Shown: in pieces, positions 7,545-16,389 of the stretch
Layout of the letters: each line of letters starts with the position of its first letter
Position numbering within the stretch: the stretch's first letter is position 1
Virus record (IMG/VR): IMGVR_UViG_3300048672_000727
Coordinates: 1 to 34,979 of that record
DNA length: 34,979 nucleotides
Source of the DNA: a virus
Direction: 5' to 3' (one strand)
Program-made: the position numbers and the translations under genes
Notes under the pieces: generated by a model
Databases searched by the model: none
Seen by the model: the letters and a program-made list of their open reading frames with translations, nothing else
Told to the model about the DNA's origin: nothing

Positions 7545-8859
7545 TAGCCATCTCCACACTGCCAGCCATAAAGGCTGGGTGTCTTGCCTGGTTGCGCTCG
7601 GCCACTTCAACGCCACGCCCCGTTGCGCCATATTTGCGGTATGCAAGCACCAATGATGGCGTTGGTTGCCTTACTGTTATCGTTTGTGATTTTGACAGGC
7701 TGGGTGACCTGGCCAAAATATCCCGCTTAAAAATATGCTGCATGGCCAAAAGCTCCAGGCGCGTCCTGTCATCGCCAACATGGCTTGCAAGGGTAAGGAG
7801 GCCTGAAAAATGCCCGTTTATTTCATCCCACACCACAACAGCGTCTGTTAGTGCATTAAACGGCATGTAAGCAACGGCGGTGGTTGCCTCAATCAAGCTT
7901 AGACTTTTGCATAGCAACTCAAGCTGAATGCTGGCCTTGTGCTGCTTAACCCGTGTCGGTGTTATCGGCGCTGGCCTGTCAATGCCAACACGGCAGGCAT
8001 CCAGATATTTTTCAAGCGCTGTGGCTGGTGTTACTTTGTTGGTTTGGTTTTCGATCCTGTTTGGCACAAGAACATAAAAGCTGTCGCCGTTAGGCCGTGT
8101 TGGTTGGCCTGCCAAATTTATCCGGTTGCCATAGCTGCTGTTATACTGCTTTTCAATGGTAATGCCTGTTGACTGTAGCCTTATGCCAGCGCCACAGTGG
8201 TCTTCGTTAAAGCTTGATAGGTACCCAGACACATCAGCCGGTATAGTGTGCGGCTCAGCAAAATTGTTGCTTTGTAGCTTAAAATAAGCCTGGTTGCTGC
8301 GTGGCGTGGCCATTGCCTTGCTTGTTCCGCCACCAAACACCAAACCAATAACCGCGCGCACTTCATCAACCAAAAAATCTGCCATGCCTTTAATGGCAAA
8401 TACCCGGGTAAAAATATCCCCGATAGACATGTAAATATAAGGCGCTTCATCGTTGCTGTCATAAATGCGTGGTGTTGGTACAGACTTAAGCGGGTTCTTT
8501 CCGGTCTCGTAAAACGTAATCTCAAAATCTGCACGGCGCTGGCTATTTACCTTGGACTCTATGACGCGGCAAGTTTCGCACGCGACTATAAAAGTCCCCA
8601 GGTCAGGGTGTACTAACTGGCCAGATTTTTGAGACTCACACGCCCTAATCAAGCTGTCCCGCTGCAACTCCCAATCATCCCCAATCACATAGGCACGCAG
8701 ATTAAAAACACGCCCCTTACGCCCCATGTTTTCCACATACGGCGTGTTATGCTGCGGGTATTGGTGCACTGCAAGTCTGTTGCCAAACTCGCTGTCTGTC
8801 TCCTCGCAAATAAACTTGACGCCCTTGTAACTAGGCTCAACAAATCTTAATGACATCAT
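7537..8859 (-). CDS. Mu gpN-like tail / DNA circularisation protein
   Basis: 440 residues. It starts at the first of two consecutive ATGs, overlapping the tape measure stop. The N-terminal ~90 residues (FVEPSYKGVKFICEETDSEFG then HQYPQHNTPYVENMGRKG and RDSLIRACE) match the DNA circularisation protein N-terminal domain of Mu gpN. In Mu this protein is a tail component at the tape measure/baseplate junction. The name comes from its reported DNA-circularising role after injection. Position between tape measure and gpP-like hub is identical to Mu. The C-terminal half is helical. Confidence 0.88.
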   Translation of the reverse strand: MMSLRFVEPSYKGVKFICEETDSEFGNRLAVHQYPQHNTPYVENMGRKGRVFNLRAYVIGDDWELQRDSLIRACESQKSGQLVHPDLGTFIVACETCRVIESKVNSQRRADFEITFYETGKNPLKSVPTPRIYDSNDEAPYIYMSIGDIFTRVFAIKGMADFLVDEVRAVIGLVFGGGTSKAMATPRSNQAYFKLQSNNFAEPHTIPADVSGYLSSFNEDHCGAGIRLQSTGITIEKQYNSSYGNRINLAGQPTRPNGDSFYVLVPNRIENQTNKVTPATALEKYLDACRVGIDRPAPITPTRVKQHKASIQLELLCKSLSLIEATTAVAYMPFNALTDAVVVWDEINGHFSGLLTLASHVGDDRTRLELLAMQHIFKRDILARSPSLSKSQTITVRQPTPSLVLAYRKYGATGRGVEVAERNQARHPAFMAGSVEMANE

Positions 8860-11180
8860 CCAGCCTTAGCCGTGCGGCGGTTTTGTCCTGTATTGACAAC
8901 ACGCGCACTATTGGGCGCTTTTGTTGCCGTAACCGTCTTAATCCTGCCATCGCCCGTGCTGGTGTTGCTGATGTTTGTTGTCACATGAACAACAGGTTGT
9001 CTGTGCAGGTCACCAGGCTTAATGCCATGCCTGCCAGTAATGCTGCTTGCATCGGTTTTTTCAAACTGGCGTCCATAGCTGCTTATGGGTGTACCGTTGC
9101 CGTCCTTAAAATCATTACGTCCACCAGACCGCACAAACTTGGCAAAATTACCTATCCCGCCCAAATGCGTCATCGCCAACGCGCCAGCCTCAGTCAAGTT
9201 AACACCGCCTATGTTGCGCCCTATTGCGCTATCTAGCCCCATGCCCTTAATCATCTGCCAGTTTTTTTGGCTAAACTTAGTCATAGCGGCAACTTGCGCC
9301 GCAGACGATTTTTTAAATGCCTGGTAACTGTCAACGCCGTGGTTTTTTGCCATTGCCGTCCAGTTGTGCATCCTGTCCATAAAGCCAGACTGTACCAGGG
9401 CATCCTTCCCCATTTGGAACAGCCCTGTATACCCGTATTTATTGGTTGAAAACGGGTTGCCGCTACTTTCTCTATCCGCCAACGCACTGGCATAGCTGCC
9501 GTTATACTGCCTGCCAGTTTTTGTGGCCTTGCCTATGCCATCGCCGCCAGAAAATGGGTTTATCGCATCAAACACACCTTTAAAATCGACAGGTGATGTA
9601 ATGGCCTTAACCAAGCCATCCCATTTTTCGCTAACCCATCTTATGCCATCATAAAAAGCTGACTTAATGGGATCCACCACACCGGATAAATCCATAGCCG
9701 ACTCAATCACATCAACCAGGCCATGCCAATATCCGGTAACGCTGCCCACTAAGTCAGAAAACCAACCGCCAATGCTGGACAGCCTATCCTTAAAATACCC
9801 GCTGATACCGTCCCAGTTGTCATAGATCAAATAAGCCGCCGCCGCAAGTGCGGTAACGCCGGTTAGTATAAGCAAAAGCGGGGATACTGCCGTCATGCCA
9901 GCAATACCCATAATGGTCAGCCCAGCGCCAAGTTGGGCAAGGCCTGCTATCACATAGCCGGTTTTTTGCTTAATGTAGTCCAGGTTGGTATAAAACACAT
10001 AGGCAATGCCAGCCACAGCGGCCATGCCGATACCAATAGGCGAGAAAATAAGGGCAAATCCAGAAAGCGCAAAACTCAGCGCCTTTAATGCAACACCCAG
10101 GCTAACCAGGGATGGTATTAAGATTAAAGCCCATTTAAAAACGTTTGGGTTATTGTTGCCAAAGTCAGCAATAGGCTTTAGGTATTTTGCAAAACTACCA
10201 GACAGCTCCTCCAATGAAGCCGTAAGCTCCTTAACCTTTTGCTTATACAAATCGACCAGGCCGGACATTTCGCCTGTCTTTACGGCGGTATGCGTTACCG
10301 CATCGCCTAACGAACTCTCAATACCGGCAGTTGACTTCATGGCAACATCAGTTGATCCGCCGTATTTTTTTACGTTATGCGCCAGCACAAAACTAACTAA
10401 GTCCTTTTGGCTATTGAAATACGTTTTTTGGCCGGTTTGTAAGTCCTTAAAGCCATCCAGTCCGTTGTCCCTGATGTGCCGTAGGCTGGTTTTTTCGATT
10501 AAGTCTGAAATATTACCGATAGAGGCGGCCTGGTAAGCCCTGATAACTTCCTCGTCCAGCGTAGATTTACCCATAGCCGCCAGGCCATCGGTAACGGCAA
10601 ACATGGCCTTTTTAATGTCATCAAAAGATGTTTTGTCGTCAATAACCTTGGTACGCCGCAATAACGCCACCATATTACCCACATCGGAAACGCTACCAGG
10701 CATAACAGCGGCCATCTTTGCGGCCTGCTCATAGCGCAACTGGCCAACATCCATTTTCCCCTGCAAGGTGTACTTGCCACCCTCGGTAAAAGCCATGCCA
10801 AGCTGGCCTTGTACGTTTTCTTTTTCCCGCTGTGGGTTTAAAGCCTTGTTGATGGCATAGCCAGCAGCCACACTACCAGCGGCAACGCCTATACTGCCGC
10901 TACCGGCTCGACTGATGGCGTGCGATGTTTGCTGCAACTGGCTACGTAAAGCGTTTAACCGGCTGCTTAACCCGCTTAAGCTAACGGTGTTTAATGCAGA
11001 TATTTGACGGCGCAACTGTGCGGCCAGTGACCCAATGCCGGAAAATGCGGATCGTACCGGCGTTGTTGATGCCCTGACAGTACGGGTAAAGTCACCCAAT
11101 GACCTGGCCATAGCTTGCACGGGTGCAGTAAAATGGTTGATGGCCGTAAATACTGCGCTAACATTAAAACGTCTTGACAA
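8856..11180 (-). CDS. tail tape measure protein with C-terminal lytic transglycosylase-like domain
   Basis: 774 residues. Start is TTG at 11180, preceded at 7-base spacing by a very strong AAGGAGGT (11193-11186), and homology-like sequence begins right there. The N-terminal third is helical and Ala/Ser/Leu rich. The centre has hydrophobic segments (about residues 340-460) that may insert in the inner membrane. Residues ~560-690 form a lysozyme-fold domain: YASALADRESSGNP with a candidate catalytic Glu near 571, then YGYTGLFQMG, as in SLT-type enzymes. The protein sets tail length and probably opens peptidoglycan during DNA entry. The ribosome binding site overlaps the stop of the frameshifted chaperone product. 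Confidence 0.92.
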   Translation of the reverse strand: MSRRFNVSAVFTAINHFTAPVQAMARSLGDFTRTVRASTTPVRSAFSGIGSLAAQLRRQISALNTVSLSGLSSRLNALRSQLQQTSHAISRAGSGSIGVAAGSVAAGYAINKALNPQREKENVQGQLGMAFTEGGKYTLQGKMDVGQLRYEQAAKMAAVMPGSVSDVGNMVALLRRTKVIDDKTSFDDIKKAMFAVTDGLAAMGKSTLDEEVIRAYQAASIGNISDLIEKTSLRHIRDNGLDGFKDLQTGQKTYFNSQKDLVSFVLAHNVKKYGGSTDVAMKSTAGIESSLGDAVTHTAVKTGEMSGLVDLYKQKVKELTASLEELSGSFAKYLKPIADFGNNNPNVFKWALILIPSLVSLGVALKALSFALSGFALIFSPIGIGMAAVAGIAYVFYTNLDYIKQKTGYVIAGLAQLGAGLTIMGIAGMTAVSPLLLILTGVTALAAAAYLIYDNWDGISGYFKDRLSSIGGWFSDLVGSVTGYWHGLVDVIESAMDLSGVVDPIKSAFYDGIRWVSEKWDGLVKAITSPVDFKGVFDAINPFSGGDGIGKATKTGRQYNGSYASALADRESSGNPFSTNKYGYTGLFQMGKDALVQSGFMDRMHNWTAMAKNHGVDSYQAFKKSSAAQVAAMTKFSQKNWQMIKGMGLDSAIGRNIGGVNLTEAGALAMTHLGGIGNFAKFVRSGGRNDFKDGNGTPISSYGRQFEKTDASSITGRHGIKPGDLHRQPVVHVTTNISNTSTGDGRIKTVTATKAPNSARVVNTGQNRRTAKAG

Positions 11181-11192
11181 CTGCCACCTCCT

Positions 11193-11647
11193 TTATGTGC
11201 TGTTTTCTTTCTTACTTATCCGTTCCGCCTGGACATACCAGCGATAAATATCATCACCCGTGGCATCTTCAACAACGGGTGGAGCAATGCCCCACCACCT
11301 GGCCACATCAAAGGCAATGGCTATTTTTTCTTCGGTGTCATCGCCTGGAAAGTCGTCTCCAAAAAAGGCTGTATGGCCTCCTGAACCTTGGAAAAGTCCT
11401 CCACCCCCAATTCGTCTATATCGCTTTCAAACGTATTGGTAAAAAAGGCCATCAAAAAACGCGCTTGCTCCGTTTCTGTTTTTGGCCGAGGTGGGAGTGG
11501 CTTTCCGCGTTGATCGGTATCAATAACCGGCTTATCCAGTGCAATCAGCGTCTTTAAGGTTAATGGCCGCTGGGTAACGGTAAGCGTGTTGCTGGCCTTG
11601 CCGTCAATAACAATCGGGTTGCTTAGCTCAATGGTAACTGTACTCAT
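11193..11647 (-). CDS. predicted -1 frameshift product of the tail assembly chaperone
   Basis: If ribosomes slip back one base on the A6 run at 11329-11324, immediately before the TAG stop, translation continues 43 codons (IAIAFDVARWWGIAPP ... DDIYRWYVQAERISKK) to a TAA at 11195-11193, for 151 residues in total. The extension has the compact aromatic pattern seen in the E' or T extensions of other phages. The zero-frame codons are AAG AAA AAA TAG, so the heptamer G-AAA-AAA is close to, but not exactly, the X-XXY-YYZ rule. The extension stop coincides with the Shine-Dalgarno of the tape measure gene. Frameshifting itself is inferred, not shown. Confidence 0.7.
11321..11647 (-). CDS. tail assembly chaperone (Mu gp41-like)
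   Basis: 108 residues from the ATG at 11647 (TAATG overlap with the tube gene stop). Pattern: VTIELSNPIVIDGKASNTLTV, then RPLTLKTLIALDKP and a C-terminal DIDELGVEDFSKVQEAIQPF. This matches the short tail assembly chaperone of P2/Mu-type tails, which coats the tape measure protein during tail assembly. It ends CCG AAG AAA AAA TAG. A second open frame continues in -1 (see the frameshift entry). It lies between the tube and tape measure genes, the invariant location of this gene. Confidence 0.85.
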   Translation of the reverse strand: MSTVTIELSNPIVIDGKASNTLTVTQRPLTLKTLIALDKPVIDTDQRGKPLPPRPKTETEQARFLMAFFTNTFESDIDELGVEDFSKVQEAIQPFLETTFQAMTPKKK

Positions 11648-12003
11648 TACATCCAAGCCCCGTTACCCTCAAACTTAACCGAAAACTTGCCATCTTTGGT
11701 ATCAACGCTGCCGTCTCCGGTATAGATGGCGTTGTACAGGACAAACATCTTGCTGTTACCAAAGTCAATCTGTACGGTAACGTCACGCAATCCAGTCACT
11801 GAGCTTGGGTTAAGGTTGTCAGTCATTAAAAACTGGCCTTCTATGCTGGCTGCCACTGGCTTTTCTGTGTAATGCGTGCGACCGTGACAATCCTTTACTG
11901 CCTCGGCCACAATATTTTGGCCGTTGATCTTAAAGCCTTCTTCTACGCCGGTTGAGTAGGCTATCCCGTTTGCCCTAACGTGGGCTGTTCCTGCTATTTT
12001 CAT
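11647..12003 (-). CDS. tail tube protein (Mu gpM-like)
   Basis: 118 residues. The hexameric tube subunit that stacks under the sheath. The start MKIAGTAHVRANGIAYSTG and the sequence VTVQIDFGNSKMFVLYNAIYTGDGSVDTKDGKFSVKF match the Mu-type tail tube family, including the usual ~115-residue length. It directly follows the sheath gene, with 11 bases between them, and overlaps the chaperone gene. Confidence 0.9.
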   Translation of the reverse strand: MKIAGTAHVRANGIAYSTGVEEGFKINGQNIVAEAVKDCHGRTHYTEKPVAASIEGQFLMTDNLNPSSVTGLRDVTVQIDFGNSKMFVLYNAIYTGDGSVDTKDGKFSVKFEGNGAWM

Positions 12004-12014
12004 TTAAGCCCCCA

Positions 12015-13487
12015 CTATGCCGCATTCAGGCGGAATTCCACCTTTGCAGCTGTTACGATTAAGTTATTGACCAATATTGGCGGCAGCAGCACGTTTACAC
12101 GGTTGGTGTCTGTTGCATCCAGCTCAACAATAATATTTTTTTCAAAGTCATCAGTATTTTGCAAAATACCTTGCTGCTCCAACTGCCTGGCGTGTGCTAC
12201 CAGGTCGGCACGGATGGCCTTTGGCGTTACAACAGCATTGCCAGCCCCAAAGTTTGTGCCGTCCGCCGCCAGCTTGTGGCGTGGGTACTTGCTGGTAATT
12301 AATGCGATTACACTTTGCTTGTAAAAGCTGAGCGTGGCACGCGTGGTAACGTCCAGATAGCTGGTGTCAGCCATGCCAAACGCATTGGTCTGGTAAGTGG
12401 TTATGGCACGCTGAATCATTGCCATGCCACCGTTATACATAACGGTGGATATGCCAGACTTAAGCAATGTATTGCGGGTAGACTGGCTAAATGCGTCCTG
12501 TTCTTTGGGCGGCATTACGCTATAAAGCGGCAGTGTTTGCAGCGTCCTGGCCGGATCAATACCCAGGCTTAATGCCGCCTGCCCAACAAAGTTACCCAAA
12601 GCCACCAGTGGCAATGTTAAGTTACCTGCCTCCAGGCCAATAACGCTGTTAAATTCATCGTTACGCCCAGCGCCAAAAGTCTGCAATGCTGACAGCGTGC
12701 CGGATCGCGCCGTAAATGCGTGGCCGTCACGGTTAAACATAGGCGTCCAGCGGTTAGCCAAAAACGTTTTAAAGGCATCCAGGCTTGTGGTGTCTGCATA
12801 AGGGTGGGCAAAAAACGCTACAGCCATATCATTAATCAACGGTAGCTTTGCAGATATTACAGGGTCTATCGATCCGGTAGCGCCATCTGCAATAACAACG
12901 GTAAGTCCTGCCGGTAATGCCTGGCCTGCAATTGCGCCCAAAAAGTTAATTGATACCTGCAACGAATTTCCGACTGAGCCTTTGTTTTTTGCCGTGAGCG
13001 TAACAACGCCAAGGGCTGACGCTGCGGTGCAAGGCAAGTCCTTAATGGCATTTACGGCAACTGCAACACTTGCCGCAATGGTTGTTGGCGTGTCTGTTGT
13101 TGCAACAGCAACCTGGACAAGTGTTGTCCCTATGTACAGTGACAGTGCGCCAGGCGCTGTGGGTGTACCTGATATTGTAATAGTGTCAGTGGCGGCAACT
13201 GACCCGCTAGAATCTTGTAAAGGCAATACCCACAGTTCAGAAAACGGGTTAACCTCTTTAAACGCCGCAACCATTAAAGCAGCATGAGAGCCAGCTCCGA
13301 ACTGCGTTGTTGCCTGGTCTTTGCTTGATATTGCGACCGGAAGCTCTGCAACGCCAGCCGTTGTGGCCTGTGCAATGATAAGCGTGCGGTTACCCGCAAC
13401 AAAATTGCCAGCCATAGAATTAGACACCTCGGCATAAACGCCAGCCGTCCTGATGTCTCTAGGTACTTGGTTAAAAGAAACCGTCAT
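12015..13487 (-). CDS. contractile tail sheath protein (Mu gpL-like)
   Basis: 490 residues, start ATG with AAGGA upstream. The N-terminus (VSFNQVPRDIRTAGVYAEVSNSMA) is diagnostic of the Mu gpL sheath family. The C-terminal domain (ITSKYPRHKLAADGTNFGAG, then RADLVAHARQLEQQGILQNTDDF) is the conserved inner domain that contacts the tube and neighbouring subunits. Together with the tube gene this shows the phage has a contractile tail. The length is normal for Mu-type sheaths. Confidence 0.94.
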   Translation of the reverse strand: MTVSFNQVPRDIRTAGVYAEVSNSMAGNFVAGNRTLIIAQATTAGVAELPVAISSKDQATTQFGAGSHAALMVAAFKEVNPFSELWVLPLQDSSGSVAATDTITISGTPTAPGALSLYIGTTLVQVAVATTDTPTTIAASVAVAVNAIKDLPCTAASALGVVTLTAKNKGSVGNSLQVSINFLGAIAGQALPAGLTVVIADGATGSIDPVISAKLPLINDMAVAFFAHPYADTTSLDAFKTFLANRWTPMFNRDGHAFTARSGTLSALQTFGAGRNDEFNSVIGLEAGNLTLPLVALGNFVGQAALSLGIDPARTLQTLPLYSVMPPKEQDAFSQSTRNTLLKSGISTVMYNGGMAMIQRAITTYQTNAFGMADTSYLDVTTRATLSFYKQSVIALITSKYPRHKLAADGTNFGAGNAVVTPKAIRADLVAHARQLEQQGILQNTDDFEKNIIVELDATDTNRVNVLLPPILVNNLIVTAAKVEFRLNAA

Positions 13488-13490
13488 AGT

Positions 13491-13730
13491 TTATTCCTTA
13501 TCAAGGTTAATTTTAGGCGTTTCCGCCCGTTTTTCTTTTGCGCAGACGCCATCGATGGCAAGCTCCACAAGGTCGCCGTCCAAAAAAACACGGTAATAAT
13601 GCGTGTAAGCATCGCCACCAACCGCATCCATATCGATAATGGCATCTTCTGGCAATGGCGTTGCTGATCCATACGCAAAAACCCGGGTTTTAACCCCGTC
13701 TACAACTCGGTTTGCTGGTACTAATTTCAT
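13491..13730 (-). CDS. Mu gp38-like small protein (DUF2635)
   Basis: 79 residues, between the tail terminator-like and sheath genes, as gp38 is in Mu. It begins MKLVPANRVVDGVKTRVFAYG and contains TPLPEDAIIDMDAVGGDAYTHYYRVFLDGDLVEL, the typical pattern of this small family (a PxP turn, a Tyr-Tyr/Trp pair and an R-x-x-x-x-GDLV end). Its function is unknown. Conserved position next to the sheath suggests a tail morphogenesis role. Confidence 0.75.
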   Translation of the reverse strand: MKLVPANRVVDGVKTRVFAYGSATPLPEDAIIDMDAVGGDAYTHYYRVFLDGDLVELAIDGVCAKEKRAETPKINLDKE

Positions 13731-13733
13731 GAT

Positions 13734-14231
13734 CTATGGCTCAAAATTAACTACAGATAGGTTGTTATTTGCGCCGATTGTACCACCATTTGTTGTATTT
13801 AGGTACGCACGCAAAAAATTATTTTCAAATTGTGGTGCAAACTGCCGCGTATGCTGGAAAGACATACTTATCATAGCCGAGGCCAGATCGGTATCGCCAG
13901 CCTTGACAAAGCCATATTTTACGGCTATTTCCGGTATCTGCTCAAAGCGGCTAAAAAAGCCAGGCTCCCGCATTAACGCACTAATAATCTCGTCAACCAG
14001 GCCGTCTATCACCAAATCAAAATGCTCACTGGTTGATGTGTTGGCCAGGGTTATTGTTATGTCACTGTCCACCCTAAAAAAATAGTCATGCGAAATCTGC
14101 GTATGCTTAACCTGCTCATACTGCACGGAGATAACCGGAAATAGCTTCGACAAAAAAGGGTCTAGTCTGGTATGGTAAACCGCATAGGGCAGTTTTTTTA
14201 ATATACCGTAAATGTCATCGCGGATATTCAT
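13734..14231 (-). CDS. putative tail terminator protein (Mu gp37-like)
   Basis: 165 residues, ATGA overlap with the upstream gene. The pattern is that of tail terminator/completion proteins: an N-terminal helix, FPVISVQYEQVKHTQISHDYFFRVDSDITITLANTS, then a helix LVIDGLVDEIISALM. It sits between the head-tail connector fusion and gp38/sheath, as gp37 does in Mu. It would cap the tube and join it to the connector. The assignment is mainly from position and secondary-structure pattern. Confidence 0.65.
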   Translation of the reverse strand: MNIRDDIYGILKKLPYAVYHTRLDPFLSKLFPVISVQYEQVKHTQISHDYFFRVDSDITITLANTSTSEHFDLVIDGLVDEIISALMREPGFFSRFEQIPEIAVKYGFVKAGDTDLASAMISMSFQHTRQFAPQFENNFLRAYLNTTNGGTIGANNNLSVVNFEP

Positions 14232-15022
14232 ATCTTTATCTCTATTTTTGTAATACCGCTACCATCCGGCTGTATGTCGCGTATGCGGTATGGCGTGCCA
14301 TCAACAGTCAACAAGTCGCCTTGGTTTAGCGTCAAAACGTCCATCGTCCTACAGGTTAGCGTTGGCGATGTGCCAGATAACATAATCCCATCACCGTATG
14401 GCGTATGTGCATGGTCAAAAATGGCCATAAACACGCCGCCAGCATAAGTAATGGGGATGGCAAAAGGCTCTAGCATTGCCCAATAATCCATGTCCGTTAT
14501 GGGTGGTGATGGCGTAAGGCTTGCGCTAGGTTCGGTGGTAACCACATTTTGGCTGATACGTGCCCAAATCTCTTTTAAAGTGACTGACATTTCAACGGCC
14601 ATCTGGTCAGCCCAAACATCAGCAACACTGATCCCACCGCCTCCAGACGATCCGCCACCCCCTGAATTAACCGCCAACGTCTCCGTTTTAATGGGTTGCG
14701 AGTATTTAATCAGTGTTTGCCCAACGGCGGGTATAAATGGATCATCAACGCCGCCGTCCACATTTAAAATGCCGCCCACAATATTTGTGTTGCCGGTTGC
14801 AACCATACGGTAGCCATTTATCAGCGTGGCCTCTAGTGTTGAATAAATCCCCAATGCCGCGTTTTTAAGCTCCAAGCCTTGCGCCAAAAAGGCCGGTTGC
14901 GCCCATTGGTTATCATGTATCCAACGCGAATGGCTAGAAAGTATGTCAGCAACCGAAACATCACCCGTAACGGTTAGCGTCACCCGCTTGGTTGTGCCGT
15001 TTATGCTCAATACGTCCGGCAT
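14228..15022 (-). CDS. virion structural protein fused to a head-tail joining (gpFII-like) domain
   Basis: About 264 residues from the ATG at 15022, two bases after the upstream stop. A GTG six codons earlier is also possible. Residues ~1-115 (VLSINGTTKRVTLTVTGDVSVADILSSHSRW, later INGYRMV) resemble N-terminal domains of uncharacterised phage structural proteins. A glycine linker GGGGSSGGGG follows, then a helix SVADVWADQMAVEM. The last ~75 residues (FDHAHTPYGDGIMLSGTSPTLTC and TVDGTPYRIRDIQPDGSGITKIE) look like the lambda gpFII / Mu gp36-region joining fold. The connector domain would sit between head and tail. The N-terminal domain would add an external decoration. The fusion is unusual. 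Confidence 0.6.
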   Translation of the reverse strand: MPDVLSINGTTKRVTLTVTGDVSVADILSSHSRWIHDNQWAQPAFLAQGLELKNAALGIYSTLEATLINGYRMVATGNTNIVGGILNVDGGVDDPFIPAVGQTLIKYSQPIKTETLAVNSGGGGSSGGGGISVADVWADQMAVEMSVTLKEIWARISQNVVTTEPSASLTPSPPITDMDYWAMLEPFAIPITYAGGVFMAIFDHAHTPYGDGIMLSGTSPTLTCRTMDVLTLNQGDLLTVDGTPYRIRDIQPDGSGITKIEIKI

Positions 15023-15024
15023 GG

Positions 15025-16389
15025 TTACGACTGATACCACAGGTTGGCTTTTGCGTTAATGGCAAAATTTTGCCCAACGGCGCGGCTGATAATAACGGGG
15101 GTTGCCGAGTAATCTACGCCTGCCGCCGTCACCACCAAAATACATGCCGCATCTGTGTTTGCCGTCCTGCCGCCCTGGGTACTGCCATAGTCAAATGTAT
15201 GTGATTTGGTGGCCAACCCGCCAACCAATCCGGTAATGGGTAGACCGGTTGCATCATTAACCACAACAGCACCCGCCTTGCCCCATTCATCGCCATTGGT
15301 TGCGCTGGGGTCTGAAAAATACAGGGTATATTTTGCCGTGCCAACACTGCGTATGGCCGAGTTAAAGTTAAGGTTAAAACTTGCTGCAAATGGGTACTTA
15401 TGGGGTGCGCCGTTTTTGTCGACAAACACCACAAAGTCATATTCAGCCGGATTCAGCCCGTCAATAAACGCGCTTGAGTAAAGCACATCACCCACAAAAT
15501 ACATCAGGGTATCTGATGCCTTGCCAATAACAGTTCCTGCACCATCATCTATATCAGCATTGCTTCTAAACAACAACTGATGTTTCATGTAAATCTGGTA
15601 GCGTGTCAGGCCAGCCGTTGTGTTGTTAATTATCTGCCGGTACGGGAAGCTACCCGTCCCCGTGTTGCGCATTTGGTCAGTTGTGTAATAGGTAAGCCCC
15701 ATGCTGGTGTAAGGTGACGCTCCTACGATAGAATCAGACGCGGTAACCTTTTCATCGCTTAGGTTCGACACGCCAAAGGCCTGGACATAACCGCCCAATT
15801 TTGCACGCTGAACCGATGGCATGTCGGCAGACGAAAACACATAGCCAGGTGGCCTGGACGATATTTTTAAATAGGCACGCTTATCAATATTGCCATTATT
15901 TGCATCACCATATACTTTTATCGGTTCGTTAACCGCACCTGGAAAATAAAAATCTACTGGCGTTCCGCCTGCCGTCTGTTGGTAATAAGGCGTATAGGTT
16001 TCAGGGATCCCGAGTGGCGGGGTAATAATGCCCTGCCATTCTTCCGCAATAGTGCCGTCTGTATTAAAAAAGGTTAATCCGGCTGACTTGATGTTTTTCT
16101 TCGATGACTCGTTTAAAAATTTCCAGGCGTTATAAAGCGTGCCATCGTAACCGATATAAAGCTTCCCAGCGTCCAGGTCTCCCGTGCTAACCGGAAAAGG
16201 GATATTTGTCATGCCAGCGGTAACAACCCAGTAATCATAAAGGGCGCTAAAAAAGGCCAGGCTGTTTATTTCCGCCGTGATGTTAATTGTCAGCGCAACC
16301 GTATCTATCACAACATTTTCGCCAACGATTGGCGTTGTGCCTTTACGGATGATGACGGCTGACTTTGCCGTTATAAATGCTCTTGCCAT
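15025..16389 (-). CDS. uncharacterised virion protein, 454 aa
   Basis: 454 residues, TAATG overlap with the preceding gene. No family with known function recognised. N-terminal sequence (AFITAKSAVIIRKGTTPIVGENVVIDTVALTINITAEINSL) suggests beta structure. The middle has SSRPPGYVFSSADM and many Tyr/Phe/Gly residues with alternating polar residues. There is no signal peptide or membrane segment. It belongs to a run of structural-looking genes between the capsid and the head-tail joining protein and is translationally coupled with its neighbours, so it is probably a virion component such as a head or neck fibre or decoration. Confidence 0.5.
   Translation of the reverse strand: MARAFITAKSAVIIRKGTTPIVGENVVIDTVALTINITAEINSLAFFSALYDYWVVTAGMTNIPFPVSTGDLDAGKLYIGYDGTLYNAWKFLNESSKKNIKSAGLTFFNTDGTIAEEWQGIITPPLGIPETYTPYYQQTAGGTPVDFYFPGAVNEPIKVYGDANNGNIDKRAYLKISSRPPGYVFSSADMPSVQRAKLGGYVQAFGVSNLSDEKVTASDSIVGASPYTSMGLTYYTTDQMRNTGTGSFPYRQIINNTTAGLTRYQIYMKHQLLFRSNADIDDGAGTVIGKASDTLMYFVGDVLYSSAFIDGLNPAEYDFVVFVDKNGAPHKYPFAASFNLNFNSAIRSVGTAKYTLYFSDPSATNGDEWGKAGAVVVNDATGLPITGLVGGLATKSHTFDYGSTQGGRTANTDAACILVVTAAGVDYSATPVIISRAVGQNFAINAKANLWYQS

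Noticed and set aside
4798-10536. Long rightward ORFs (for example 4798-5328, 6696-7340, 10006-10536)
   Set aside because: They lie antisense to well-recognised tail genes, lack ribosome sites and family motifs, and are frame shadows.
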